In this document: positions 1-9,043 of the stretch, piece by piece
Layout: each line of letters begins with the position of its first letter
How positions within the stretch are numbered: position 1 is the stretch's first letter
Notes under the pieces: generated by a model
Database searches by the model: none
What the model saw: only the letters and a program-made list of their open reading frames with translations
What the model was told of the DNA's origin: nothing
Position numbers and translations under genes: made by a program
Assembly: GCA_003427395.1 (NCBI GenBank)
Contig: BFEA01000034.1
Coordinates: 3,641,530 to 3,667,822, forward strand
Length of the DNA stretch: 26,293 nucleotides
Direction: 5' to 3'
DNA from: Chara braunii
Taxonomy: Eukaryota; Streptophyta; Charophyceae; Charales; Characeae

Positions 1-491
1 ACATAACGTGGATTTAGGGGCTCAAGGTAGCGGATATTAGACCTCTGTAGACAAGGGAAACAAGACTTACAAAAGTCAATCACCATCTTGCTCATCCCTT
101 CCCAAAAATAGAGACGTTGGATCTTGTTCAAAGTTACCCGTGCAGATCTGTGTCCGCCGGCTACCCCATCATGCAAAGCAGCAATCACATCCAACTGTCG
201 AGAGGTTCCACATACCACCCTCTTTGGGACACCATCAACAGCTTTCTTAAAGAGATAACCGTCACGAACAACGAATCCTTTGCTCTTCTCCCGCACAACC
301 GGATCAACCTCGTTTTCATCCAATTCCCCATTCAACCACATGCCTATCTTCTTATATTCCCCTTCGTACTCTTTTTCCTTGAATGCCTCTTTGACCTTAC
401 TGCTCCCTTCCTCCGCATTCATTAACCCCATGCGATCCTCGTGAACCAACAAGTTCATGATATATGACATCCTTCCAACGGTCTGGAAAGC
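1..491 (-). pseudogene. Integrase N-terminal zinc-binding region, element A (partial)
   Basis: Reading on directly from the TAG at 492-494 in the same frame gives an uninterrupted stretch to the left edge. It contains a tether (KEYEGEYKKIGMWLNGELDE), then KSKGFVVRDGYLFKK and the HHCC zinc finger: ALHDGVAGGHR supplies the two His and FCKSCFPCLQRS supplies the Cys pair. Between them lies the typical RLYFWEGM segment that precedes the Cys pair in Gypsy integrases. The catalytic core (D,D35E) lies outside the window. The protein would insert the cDNA into the genome. A plus-strand reading frame at 117-425 is antisense to this and is not a gene. Confidence 0.85.
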
Positions 492-494
492 CTA

Positions 495-1409
495 ATCAGC
501 CTGCGTATGGCCCTGTTCAATCGTTAGTGGATCAAGCATAAGGTCGCTGTCATTGGTCAAAGCCAACCTCATCATTTCCTCTGCGGTCTGCTCGCCCCAT
601 GGGTCCTCCTCAATGAAAGGTTCCTCCATCACGAGCTCTGAACGTACCTCGTGAAAGGCAGGAGCATTCCATATCGATTTCCCATGCCGAGTGGCCGCAT
701 CTGTCAGGTAGGCAAGAGTGTTAATACTCAATCTCGTCTCCTCTTCCTTCAGAAAGGCATCGACCGGAACTGATTCTTCTGCCTGATCCGATTCTGGATC
801 CCATTCAACCTCACTTAGCCCATCAGCGTGATTCTGACTCCCCGAAATCCGTTCGATTTCAAAGTCAAACATCCAAATATAAGTCAACCATCGTGCAATG
901 GTGGGATCAGCAGGTGAATAATTCCTTAAGGATTGAGCCAAAGCAGTTGGGTCTACCAGCAGGATGAAGCGTCTCCCAAACACATAATTCTGAAAGATGT
1001 GGAAGCAGTGAAGGACGACTAAAGTTTCCATTTTGAACTGGGAATAGTTTCTCTCAACAACATTCAGAGTCCTGCTTTCAAATCTGAGAGGCCTTTCCTG
1101 CCCCTCAACGTCCTTCAGAACGAAGACCCCTCCTAGGGCTGTAGGCCCCGCATCAGTCTCAATAACAAAAGGACGTTTCTCATCATCATCGAAAAAGGTA
1201 ACTCCAAGGATCAATCCGCCCTCACGAAACTCAGCCTTTATATCCTCCACGGCCTCTTGTTGCTTCGGACCCCATTCCCACTTCTGACCTTTGCGCACAA
1301 GCTTTCGCAAGTGCTCCACTTTGGCGGCAAACCTGCGGATGAAGATGCGCCAAAATCCACAGGTTCCGAGGAAACTTCGCACGTTTGTGATCGACTTGAA
1401 AGGGGTCGG
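495..1409 (-). pseudogene. RNase H domain, element A
   Basis: This domain would degrade RNA in the RNA-DNA hybrid during reverse transcription. It is in the same frame as the RT. It begins with PTPFKSITNVRSFLGTCG, the usual RT-RNase H connection, followed by the GPKQQEAVEDIK helix. Catalytic positions are visible as FVIETDAGPTALGGVF (first Asp), FKMETLVVL (Glu), FILLVDPTALAQSL (Asp in the usual LxTDH place) and GSQNHADGLSE (last Asp). The reading then enters an acidic tether and meets a TAG at 492-494, beyond which the same frame continues as integrase. No open Met start exists or is expected, because this is the middle of a polyprotein. Confidence 0.88.
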
Positions 1410-1412
1410 TCA

Positions 1413-2461
1413 TTCCAAGATCTTATTAGTCTTCTTCGCATCCGGCCGGCGACCTTTCTCGTCGCAAAGGAATCCCAAGATCACTGCTCTCTTCATACAA
1501 AGTCGAGACTTAATCCCACTAGTTGTGAGATTAAACTCCTTCAATCTCTTAAGGATTTTCACCACATCATTGATGTGCTCCCATACAAAGCGGCGAATGC
1601 CCGACAATACCTACGTCAGGTCCTTCGTACAAGATCCTTGAATAGCCAAGTCGTCAATGTACGGTGAAGTTATGTCAGAATAATAAGGCTGCATAACCCT
1701 CGTCATATATCTCTGAACAATGGCAACTGCATTCGTCCACTCCTGCGGCGCCACACACATATGGATCAATCCATGAGGACTATGCATCGCCATTTTGGGC
1801 CGATTCGCAGTGTAAATGGGAGATTGATCATACCCGGAATATAAATCAATGAGGGTGATGATAGACCTCCCTGCACAAGACTCAGATAGTAGGTCTGCAT
1901 GTGGGAGCCCACCTACATCTCGCACTGTCACCGAATTCAGCTTCTGAAGGTCCTGAATCCATCGCAGAGCACTATTCGGTTTGATGAAACAGAACCATGG
2001 AGATGCATATGGTCNGTAAGAATAATTTGCAACCTTTGTCCGGATCTTTCCATCGAGATACGCGACCAACTTATGGTGATCCTCCGGATTCGGATAACGT
2101 GGCCCTCTTACATTCCATGGCTCGTGTGGTACAGTATAAACTCTGATCATNGGGATTTTATCGACAACCAGCCTTCCGCGCTCATCATCATCAAACGCAT
2201 AGGAGAGATGTTCCTCCCTCAATATATCGATGATATACCNTTTTTCCTGCTCAGTAAGGNGGTCTTCCTCCCCAANGATCATACTTTTCACTCTTTCTTT
2301 AGTTAACCGACATGGCCCCTTTTCACCTCTCTCTTTCATTTCTCTGATCCANTCGCGCTCCTCACGATAATAAACTTCCTCCTCCTTAGTGATCAGAACA
2401 GGTACCGGCTTCGCCTTCACGCCTACTTTCTTGTACTTACGTTTGGCGCCAGTGTCAAGCC
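1413..2461 (-). pseudogene. Reverse transcriptase domain, element A
   Basis: This is an RNA-directed DNA polymerase of Ty3/Gypsy type. Visible RT motifs, in order, are ASPWFCFIKPNSALRWIQDL (fingers), IITLIDLYSGYDQ with the first catalytic Asp, and SPYIDDLAI (YIDD at 1661-1650, the Y-x-D-D box). The canonical PFGL-NAP segment is altered to CVAPQEWTNA, so the polymerase is unlikely to work. After an in-frame TAG at 1611-1613 the same frame continues with GIRRFVWEHINDVVKILKRL, the usual helix after the YxDD box. It then ends at a TGA (1410-1412) where many relatives have Trp before the Pro-rich hinge. No frameshift occurs between here and the left edge; only stop codons break the frame. Confidence 0.85.
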
Positions 2462-3337
2462 TGCGTCCTCTAAAAAAGGACCCTGTCGAGTGGAGGGCAA
2501 TTCCTGATCTTCTCCCTTATTCCCCTCCGACGGGGAATAAACAAGGCGCATAGTTCATGCGCTTCCGGTGTCCGTGATGATCTCCGTCAAGGCTTGCACC
2601 ACATTTGGATCAATCGTCGCATGTGTCGACGGGAAATCGATTGCCTGCCCAATATCAGGCAGGGTCAGCGAGAACTCACGAGGATTCGTCTCCTCCCATA
2701 GTGATTNCTTTTCCCTTCTCAACTTCTCTGANNCCGGAAAGGTATAGGATTCCGGGTTCAACCGGTTCCGCGAGCAATAAGGTCCAGTGTTCGCACACTT
2801 GACCACTTCGTAATAACCGCTGACAGGATCGCAAAGAATTACAAACATGGTTTCATCATGCTTGTTAATGATGATGCTTTCCGACCGACATAGGAACGCC
2901 CTTCCCAGAAGCACCTCGTGTTCCACTCTAGGTAACACGTAGAAATAAGAGCGGACTTTGACCTTCCCGACCGTGACGAGAACGCCACTGGCTGTCCCGC
3001 AGAATGGGGTCGATCCGTTAGCTCCCACCAGAAACCCATAGTCATCGCGGTTGATCTTCATGCCAGCTTCAATGCCATGGCGCTCACGAATGATATTCAT
3101 CTCAGGTCCATCATCCACAAGTGNCGAGTACTCCTGCTGTCCAATCTGGACCTTCATATGGTCGGTTGACACACTTCGCCAGTCCATCTTCGTCCCAGGC
3201 GGGGACCAGTTAGCTTCCGGCGGAATGANTTCGCCGAGCTTAATAGTCATGACTCTCTTGCGAGTCATCCGCTGCTTAAACTCCTCTCGAATGTTCGGCG
3301 ATACCNCCAAAATTTCCTTCAGCGTNACCAAGTCGCG
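2462..3337 (-). pseudogene. Retropepsin-type aspartic protease domain, element A
   Basis: This domain would cleave the Gag-Pol polyprotein. The motif LVDDGPEMNII (3121-3089) sits where Gypsy proteases have the catalytic D-[ST]-G followed by a hydrophobic strand. Here the middle residue is Asp, which may be damage or a lineage variant. Downstream VLPRVEHEVLLGRAFL matches the usual flap-to-ILG region (hydrophobic, then LLGR or LLGMDFL). The frame is shared with the preceding linker and runs to a TGA at 2555-2557. Sense then continues in the same frame to about 2462, where a one-base shift leads into the reverse transcriptase frame. The assignment is by motif and position only. Confidence 0.75.
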
Positions 3338-4069
3338 CTAACTTTCCAGAATCTTATTGACGAGTTGCTCGATATTGACCCCCTGCNCCACGGGGATCGA
3401 ATAAACGTTCTTCTTCTTTCGTGACTCCTCCTCGCTTGCTTCGGCCTTCCCTTTCTCCGACTCCCTTTCCAGTGTCGGCCGGCGAGCACGTTCTTCTTCT
3501 TCGACCCGCAACTTCTCATCCTCATTATCCTCATCGTTCTCGCTAACGGGGATAGGCTCTTCTTCCACTACCTTTCCAGACTCTCTTTTCTTCTGAAGCT
3601 GCTCGTTTCGTCGCCGCATCCGAGTCTNAACGGCTACGGTCGGAGCACTCCTCTTTAGCACAGGCCTANGTCGCATCGTGCTTACCNTTGGCCTTGTTTG
3701 CAATGCTTCTCTCGGAGCAGACGTCCCTGCTTGGCCAGACGNGACTTCCCTTTTATCACCCCATTCGCTGAAGAGAAAGACATTCGGCAATCCAGGTCAG
3801 ACTTCCTCCATGTCCACGCAAAGTCGAATGATAGAGTCCCGCCATCGGGCAAGCCTCGTCTTGATGGTTTGCGCTCGTTCCACCACTTGTTCCCTAAACC
3901 CTCTTGGTTCCGCTGACGAGNCGTCAATATGTAATGACGCCATGGCCTCCTCGACCCCGGCCAACCGCGCTTCTTCAGGAGAAGCAATCCGGAACGTCGC
4001 CGGCAGCGGAGGACCCATACGGCGAAATGCCTCCTTCCTCATACCCCCTTCAATGTTGGGGTCGATCAA
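3338..4069 (-). pseudogene. Gag C-terminal / gag-protease acidic linker, element A
   Basis: This is a sense-frame continuation of the element A polyprotein after the frameshift near 4070. It begins with LIDPNIEGGMRKEAFRRMG and passes an in-frame TGA at 3797-3799. It then becomes a strongly charged segment (about 3600-3400) rich in Glu, Lys and Arg, including PIPVSENDEDNEDEK, before ending at a TAG (3338-3340) just before the protease. No catalytic motif is visible. Its position between gag and protease and its continuity across the stops support its being part of the polyprotein rather than a separate gene. It may act as a spacer or nucleic-acid-binding segment; that is inference. Confidence 0.65.
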
Positions 4070-5238
4070 GTTCCCTTCGTAATCAAAGACCTAACCTCGT
4101 ATCGTGGTGAAGACAATTCCTTCCTTTTCATCTCTTGAAAGGAGTTGGCAAAACCGCATAATATGTCCCTTTTCTGCTCAATAGTTACATGTGGCTTCCT
4201 GTTGCCACGCCCAACGGTTTTGTTGTCCGTTCCCACGGCCTCGACCGCGGCCTCTTCCACCCTGCGGCTGAAACTGCCCTTGATCTTGGAAACTTTGTCC
4301 TGACGAATNACCGCCAGCACCGCCATTCCCTCCTTGATTATTTTGTCCGCCATTCTTCCNCTGTTTACGGGAGGTCCCTGTCCGCCTCGAATTTGATTCA
4401 AGACCTTCCTCTCCGCCTTTGTTAACTTGCGAGGCGGCTCCTTTTCCACTTCGCTCTCACTGTCGNTTTCTTCTTCCATCGGCTCTTTCCCCTTCCTCTC
4501 ACTATTTTTCTCTTTNGCCAACNTGACTTGAAACTTCAGCCTTTCCTCCTTCATACCCTCCATCATTTCTCTCATGCGGGTTAAAGTTTTGTAAATCCCA
4601 CCGTCCTTCACCTCTCCCAGCTTCACCTTTTNCCGTTCCTTCTTTTGTTGCCTTAACAGCCGGTAGAGGATATCGTCGAACTTCCCCNCCAGTGCATTTT
4701 GNCGGACCTTAGTCCAGTCATACCTCCCTTGCATCCCTTCAACCAATTTCGACCGTTCNACGTCGTTGAAGTTATCAAGAAAAATAAGGCAGCGATCTTT
4801 GTTTGACAGATCNGGGATTAGGCGAGCCACACGCTAAAATTCCGATAAAAACTGTTTGCTAATACCAAACTTTTTANGATCCACCGCCCTAAAATCNTGC
4901 AGGTCGAGCAACCGGTCGCTAAGCTGGTACTTCTCCAACAATCGCGCCTTAAAATATGACCAATCATGAGAGATTCGCACCAGCTCATCGATCTCGTCTC
5001 AGTACCCCACCTGACAGTATCTTTTAACCATGCGAAGCATCTTCTCATCTGTCCATTCGTTGCTATATCCCAATTGCTCGAACTTATCTGCCCAAGAAGA
5101 GGCATGATTCCCGTCGAACAANGGAACATCAATCTTAGGGTAGGAATCTCGCTGCGACTGCCGGATGACCCGTGCCAGTTCTTGAATGTNATTCCTCCCA
5201 TCGTCGTCCTTGTCGCGACGTTCTGCGGCACCGGCCAT
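4066..5238 (-). pseudogene. gag polyprotein remnant, element A
   Basis: Gag would form the virus-like particle that packages the element RNA. The ATG at 5238-5236 opens a frame starting MAGAAERRDK, followed by a region (FDGNHASSWADKFEQLGYS) that looks like the retrotransposon gag fold. The same frame continues to 4066 through a TGA at 4999-5001 and a TAG at 4834-4836. Text on both sides of each stop reads smoothly, for example DEIDELVRISHDW after the first. The C-terminal part (about 4700-4200) is Lys/Glu rich, likely helical or coiled coil. I see no CCHC zinc knuckle. The frame is lost near 4070, where a one-base shift moves the sense reading into the linker frame. Confidence 0.8.
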
Positions 5239-5427
5239 CTAGGGACCAAAACATAAGTCCAAGAAATCAGTCTAGGAGTTTGGTAGCATCTATTAAGGTT
5301 TCTTCCTTACACTTATAGAGGTCCAGAGATTACTAACCTTTTGTCTTAGANAACCATTATGACATGATATTTTACTTGCTTCATTCCTGAGTGTCGTTCC
5401 ACCATTGACAACGGTAGTTTGTCGTTA

Positions 5428-5445
5428 TCCCCGGCAACGGTGCCA
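5428..5445 (-). other. tRNA-Asp-type primer-binding site of element A
   Basis: On the minus strand this reads TGGCACCGTTGCCGGGGA. The 3' end of plant tRNA-Asp, including CCA, pairs with TGGCGCCGTTGCCGGGGA, so 17 of 18 positions match and the one difference is a C-to-T type change. Plant Athila/Tat-type Gypsy elements commonly use this primer. It lies 190 bp upstream of the gag ATG, and a LTR end (…GACA on the minus strand) lies 2 bp further out at 5448. The tRNA sequence is from memory. Confidence 0.8.
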
Positions 5446-5651
5446 CCTGTCGATCGCATCGGCCCCCNCGCGAGCGAGGGCCCTCCCGNCCGCGNCACGC
5501 AGGAGAAACTTAGGCTTTCAATTTTTTAGAGACAACTCGGGGACGNCACGGTAACCCTCGTCGACCCTTCGCCGCTCCNGCCGAGTGCGCCAGCTGTACA
5601 TCCCGCGGTCCCCTACGAAAGGACAGGTTCTCGCGGGGCACAACTNACCTT

Positions 5652-5679
5652 CCCTAAGGGGNTGTCACCACCCTTAGGG
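5652..5679. repeat. Inverted repeat in LTR leader region
   Basis: CCCTAAGGG (5652-5660) and CCCTTAGGG (5671-5679) are perfect 9-bp reverse complements with a 10-base spacer that contains one N. The pair lies just downstream of the predicted start of element A transcription, so it could fold in the RNA leader. Function unknown. Confidence 0.6.
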
Positions 5680-5717
5680 GCGTATCCCTACCGAGCTACC
5701 GACCCACATGCGAAAGN

Positions 5718-5724
5718 TTTTATA
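5718..5724 (-). promoter_or_regulatory. TATA box of element A LTR
   Basis: The minus strand reads TATAAAA here, within GCATTATAAAA. It lies about 270 bp upstream of the inferred LTR end, so transcription would start near 5690 and leave an R-U5 segment of about 240 nt before the primer site. This spacing is normal for a plant LTR promoter. No start-site data are available. Confidence 0.5.
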
Positions 5725-7768
5725 ATGCAATTGCAGAGGTAGGTTGGCCGAGGGCGTTTGCTCGTTCGCTGTAGCATAGGTACGCATGGTTAAACACCAA
5801 GTGGACCCGAACGCCGCTCGTCCCTGGGGCGCTGATCTCCCAGGAATCGGAACGACGTCGGTCGACTAGGACGTGATATTCCAAGCGTAAGAAAACCTCA
5901 ATCAATCCTAGTCACTTCTTNCAAAGACAATCAAAAGTTAAACATTAAAAGAAGACTCAGGTCAACGTAATTTGACATATATTCTGAGATCAACTTATAN
6001 CCTTGCATACCACTCGCCCCGATCAATTTGACAAGGGTTGACTTGACTTTTATCCAACGACGAGACACATGAGCTGACTCGCCTTCGAACCTCACTTATC
6101 AACAAAAGGACAAAAACATGACTTATACACGATGCGAAGCTTAAATGACTTCCGACAAAAGTACCTACACTCTACTTGCCAGACGATTGGACTGTCACGA
6201 CTTTTTCGACTTGATAAGATGCGTTGCCAAGTTTTTTCATTCCACTGCATGTTGACTGCTAGNAAGGAAATGCGGACATCCCAACCCTCAAGTAGAGCTA
6301 GGATCACACTATTCTCGCGATGACATCACTACCTTTCTAACTTTGGTGTGAATGTCATTTGCAAGTAGTCCGNCTACCACTATACGAGTCAGTACTCGAC
6401 TTGAACGACCGAACGTTGAATGCCTCATTAAGGTCAAGGATCCATTTGCGAATTTTGTTGGTCGCTTTGTCCTCTCGAGCAATGATTACTTTTTCTGTCT
6501 CGCGAATGATGAAATACCACTCTGCGATATAAAGATATTCAAGGCAATGTTTTAGTTACATTTTTTCCGTCAACTAGCNTGATCGTCCCAGGCTTGCNCT
6601 TCTTATGGTGCAACCCTATTCGCGAAGGTAGTGCCTAGTCGCACTCCGTCCATAGCTAGTGATCGCACGAACTAGGCTTCTTATGGCGCCGGCTCCTCAC
6701 TCATCCGTGNCTCTTAAGACGGTTACTAGAAGGGTAAACTATAGCGGTTCTTCTTAACGNGAGCCGTCAAGAACTTAACGCCTTCCGTGAATAGCACACG
6801 TCCATCCCCTGGGAGGTGGTTTGGGATACCCCTCGTCCTCGCTCCACCACGACAACATGGTACCCCCCCGCCAAAGCGGTCCACTCCGAGACGTTAANAG
6901 GGACGGCCCCTAAGGCAACGAACCCNCGCCTCAGATGCCTCATAGGAAAAGGAAATGCACTTACCACAGCGAACGGTCAGCCCTTTATCGCCTAACGTCA
7001 AGAGCGAACCTAGACGAAAAAAAGGGATCATAGAGAAGAAAAACATTCAGATGGAAGGGCATAGACGAAGAGGGTCATTCGGGAAAGAATGGGCAACCCC
7101 AGGGAAAAATCTATGTCCAATTCACTTCTTCCCCTTTGTGTGATCGCTCCGTTTCTCGTCATCTGCTGTCTTCCCATCCTCTCAACATGCATGCAAGCAA
7201 AAAATAAAAAACAATCATTATCCCATTCTCTTTCGCTAACATGATTAAATCTCCATTTTTCAAGCATCCATCTACTTACNTGCACATCAGATCAAACAAC
7301 AAGTTCAAAAGAAAACAATGCAAACCCAANCTCATGTCAGACTTTCATTCACACGTGCGAAGAAAACACAGCTTCCTNTACCTTTTCAAAGAACATTCAA
7401 AGAATAGGGTCAAGCAAGTGTGGGTTCACATAGGTGTGAAGAGGACTGAGTCAGGCTAACTGACCTTGAGTGAAGCTGAACCAAAGATAGCAAACGGCCC
7501 ACTCAAGAAAGCCGTATAAACCACACTCCAACTGAGAAGATCGCCGCAGTAGACTGTCAGAAAAGTGATCCACACCACTCCCTNAAGGATCGCCCACTGA
7601 CACGCAATCCCCTCAGTGCCTCAGCGTTGTCACCACTGGCTACCCGTACCACCACACCACCACTATGTCGNGGCGTCGCCGCTGTAATATGAGGACAACA
7701 CAATATCAACACCGCCTCGAAATACACCCCCTCTTGACGACATTTCTCAACATTGTCGTTGGTGCCGT

Positions 7769-8085
7769 GAAAATCGGACAGCACATTCACACCACCACTA
7801 GAAGGAACACCGCTGCTGCCGCAAAATTTCGGCAGCGCTTGCACACCACCGCTAAAAAACCCAGCTGCCACCACAAAATTTCGGCAGCGCTTCCGCGTCA
7901 CCGCCGAAAAAGCATAACCGCCGCCGCAAAATTTCGGCAGCGCTTCCATGTCATCGCCGAAAAAGCATAGCCGCCGCCGCAAAATTTCGGCAGCGCTTCC
8001 GCGTCAACGCCGAAAAAGCATAGCCGCCGNCGCAAAATTTCGGCAGCGCTTCCGCACTACCGTAGATAAACCCNCTGTCGTCGCC
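7769..8085. repeat. 53-bp tandem minisatellite, six copies
   Basis: Copies of a unit starting CAAAATTTCGGCAGCGCTT begin at 7822, 7874, 7927, 7980 and 8033, with a degenerate copy at 7769. Spacing is 52-53 bp. The inner copies differ at only a few positions, while the outer copies are more diverged. Each unit carries TTTCGGC and GCCGAAA about 17 bases apart, so each can form a small hairpin, and also the self-complementary AGCGCT. Because 53 is not a multiple of three, open frames across the array change frame at each unit and are not genes. The whole unit repeats without variable spacers, so it is not a CRISPR array. Confidence 0.9.
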
Positions 8086-8425
8086 GCGCTGACTGAACAA
8101 CACCTCCCCTATACTTCAGAACTCCAGTCGCCGNGCAGACCGTGCAACATTTCCCCTNCACCACTGAGATGGTGGCTATGGCNGTGCTTCACAGNTGTGG
8201 CCCTCCCCCTCANCAGTTTCCTCCTCAACTCTCTCCTCACCCACTGCANACCTCCACCAACAGCACCGCCCCACAGCAGCAGCCAGCCAGCATTCACTCA
8301 AGTGAATGCCTCAGCAGCACTGCCACAACTCGTGAGGCTGCTGGGTGGAATGTTGGCTTTAATAGCCAGCNGAGAGCATGTGGGCAGCTNCTTTGCCCAC
8401 ANCCAGAACTCGGAATGAGGCCTGA
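8086..8425. other. No recognisable gene
   Basis: C-rich sequence with many Ns follows the minisatellite. Open frames exist on both strands, but they are low-complexity (Pro, Ser, Ala) and show no domain. I see no clear repeat or RNA structure. Confidence 0.6.
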
Positions 8426-8922
8426 CCCTTGATCTAAACGCGATCAAGGGCCACAAAGTCTGTTGTTCCCCTAGGGGAACTGGGTTCTGGCCACTGGAAA
8501 TGTATCTGGCCCTCACCCGCGGCTAGACGCAGCCCAGGAATGGTTGTACTTAGCCATTTCTGAGCAAACTGTTGAAACCAACAGTCTGCTGTCAATTCTC
8601 AGTCCAGATGCTTCTAAACTTGCATCTGGACCGAGGCCGCGGCTAGATCCGCGGCCGTTTTTTTTTTTCCAACTTCTTTTTTTTCCCTTTTTCCCCCTTG
8701 TATTTTTTTTAAGCAGGGACAGCTCGTCGTTCGAAAAACGAACGAGCACGTCCCTCCCCCAAGTCCTTTCACAGAGTCAAACTAGAGTCAAGCTCAACAG
8801 GGTCTTCTTTTCCCCCTTTGCCCTGCGCCCGTACCCGGACGCTTTCAGTGCCAGGTTCGGGCGCGCAGGCAACCACTGCAGCCCGTTCCAAAATCCAACG
8901 AGCGCAGGTGGGTTGGTGTGTT

Positions 8923-8942
8923 TCTCTCTCTCTCTCTCTCTC
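8923..8942. repeat. (TC)10 microsatellite
   Basis: Ten TC units lie about 50 bp upstream of the hammerhead core. There is no further feature. Confidence 0.95.
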
Positions 8943-8990
8943 TGAACTTAGCCGCTTAGGGCGGCAGATGCGTTTGCCCATCCGTAGATT

Positions 8991-9043
8991 GGGTGTCGAG
9001 GTTTAACTTCCTGATGAGTCGGTGGAAGTCTGACGAAACAGCC
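8991..9043 (+). ncRNA. Hammerhead ribozyme, type III topology
   Basis: The conserved core is complete. CTGATGA is at 9011-9017, then stem II (GTCGG 9018-9022 with CTGAC 9030-9034, one G-U pair, loop 9023-9029), then GAAA at 9035-9038. Upstream, GTC (8995-8997) is the cleavage triplet. Stem I is GAGG (8998-9001) with CTTC (9007-9010) around a 5-base loop. Stem III pairs TGT (8994-8996) with ACA (9038-9040) and, after one mismatch, GG (8991-8992) with CC (9042-9043). This is the order seen in satellite-RNA and plant retrozyme hammerheads. Predicted self-cleavage is after C8997 in plus-strand RNA. Stems I and III are short, so activity may depend on loop contacts or dimers. Confidence 0.8.

Larger units (their letters stand above)
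1..5448 (-). mobile_element. Decayed Ty3/Gypsy LTR retrotransposon (element A), internal region
   Basis: Read on the minus strand, the order is primer-binding site (5445-5428), gag (from ATG at 5238), acidic linker, aspartic protease, reverse transcriptase, RNase H and integrase zinc domain. This is the Ty3/Gypsy order, with integrase last. The integrase core and 3' LTR would lie left of base 1. The copy is dead: in-frame stops occur at 4999-5001, 4834-4836, 3797-3799, 3338-3340, 1611-1613, 1410-1412 and 492-494. There are two frameshifts, near 4070 and near 2462. Scattered Ns suggest a consensus of many similar copies. Family assignment rests on motifs; the Chara-like flavour is recollection. 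Confidence 0.9.
5448..7559 (-). repeat. 5' LTR and flank of element A (outer boundary uncertain)
   Basis: The inner edge is set by the primer site: on the minus strand the LTR would end …CGATCGACA at 5448. A TATA box (5724-5718) and a hairpin (5652-5679) fit the U3/R part. No coding sequence is convincing anywhere here. The outer edge cannot be fixed because the partner LTR is outside the window. One candidate is 7559, where the minus strand begins TGACAGTCTACTGCGG and gives a TG…CA-ended block. That would be about 2.1 kb, long but within the range of plant Gypsy LTRs. Single Ns continue throughout, as in the coding part. Confidence 0.4.

Noticed and set aside
117-425. 102-residue plus-strand open frame
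   Set aside because: Antisense to a clear integrase zinc-finger reading on the minus strand.
7557-7982. 141-residue minus-strand open frame with repeated Gly/Phe/Cys blocks
   Set aside because: Produced by the minisatellite; the unit length is not a multiple of three and there is no domain.
7769-8085. CRISPR-like array
   Set aside because: The entire 53-bp unit repeats with no unique spacers, and the context is eukaryotic transposon DNA.
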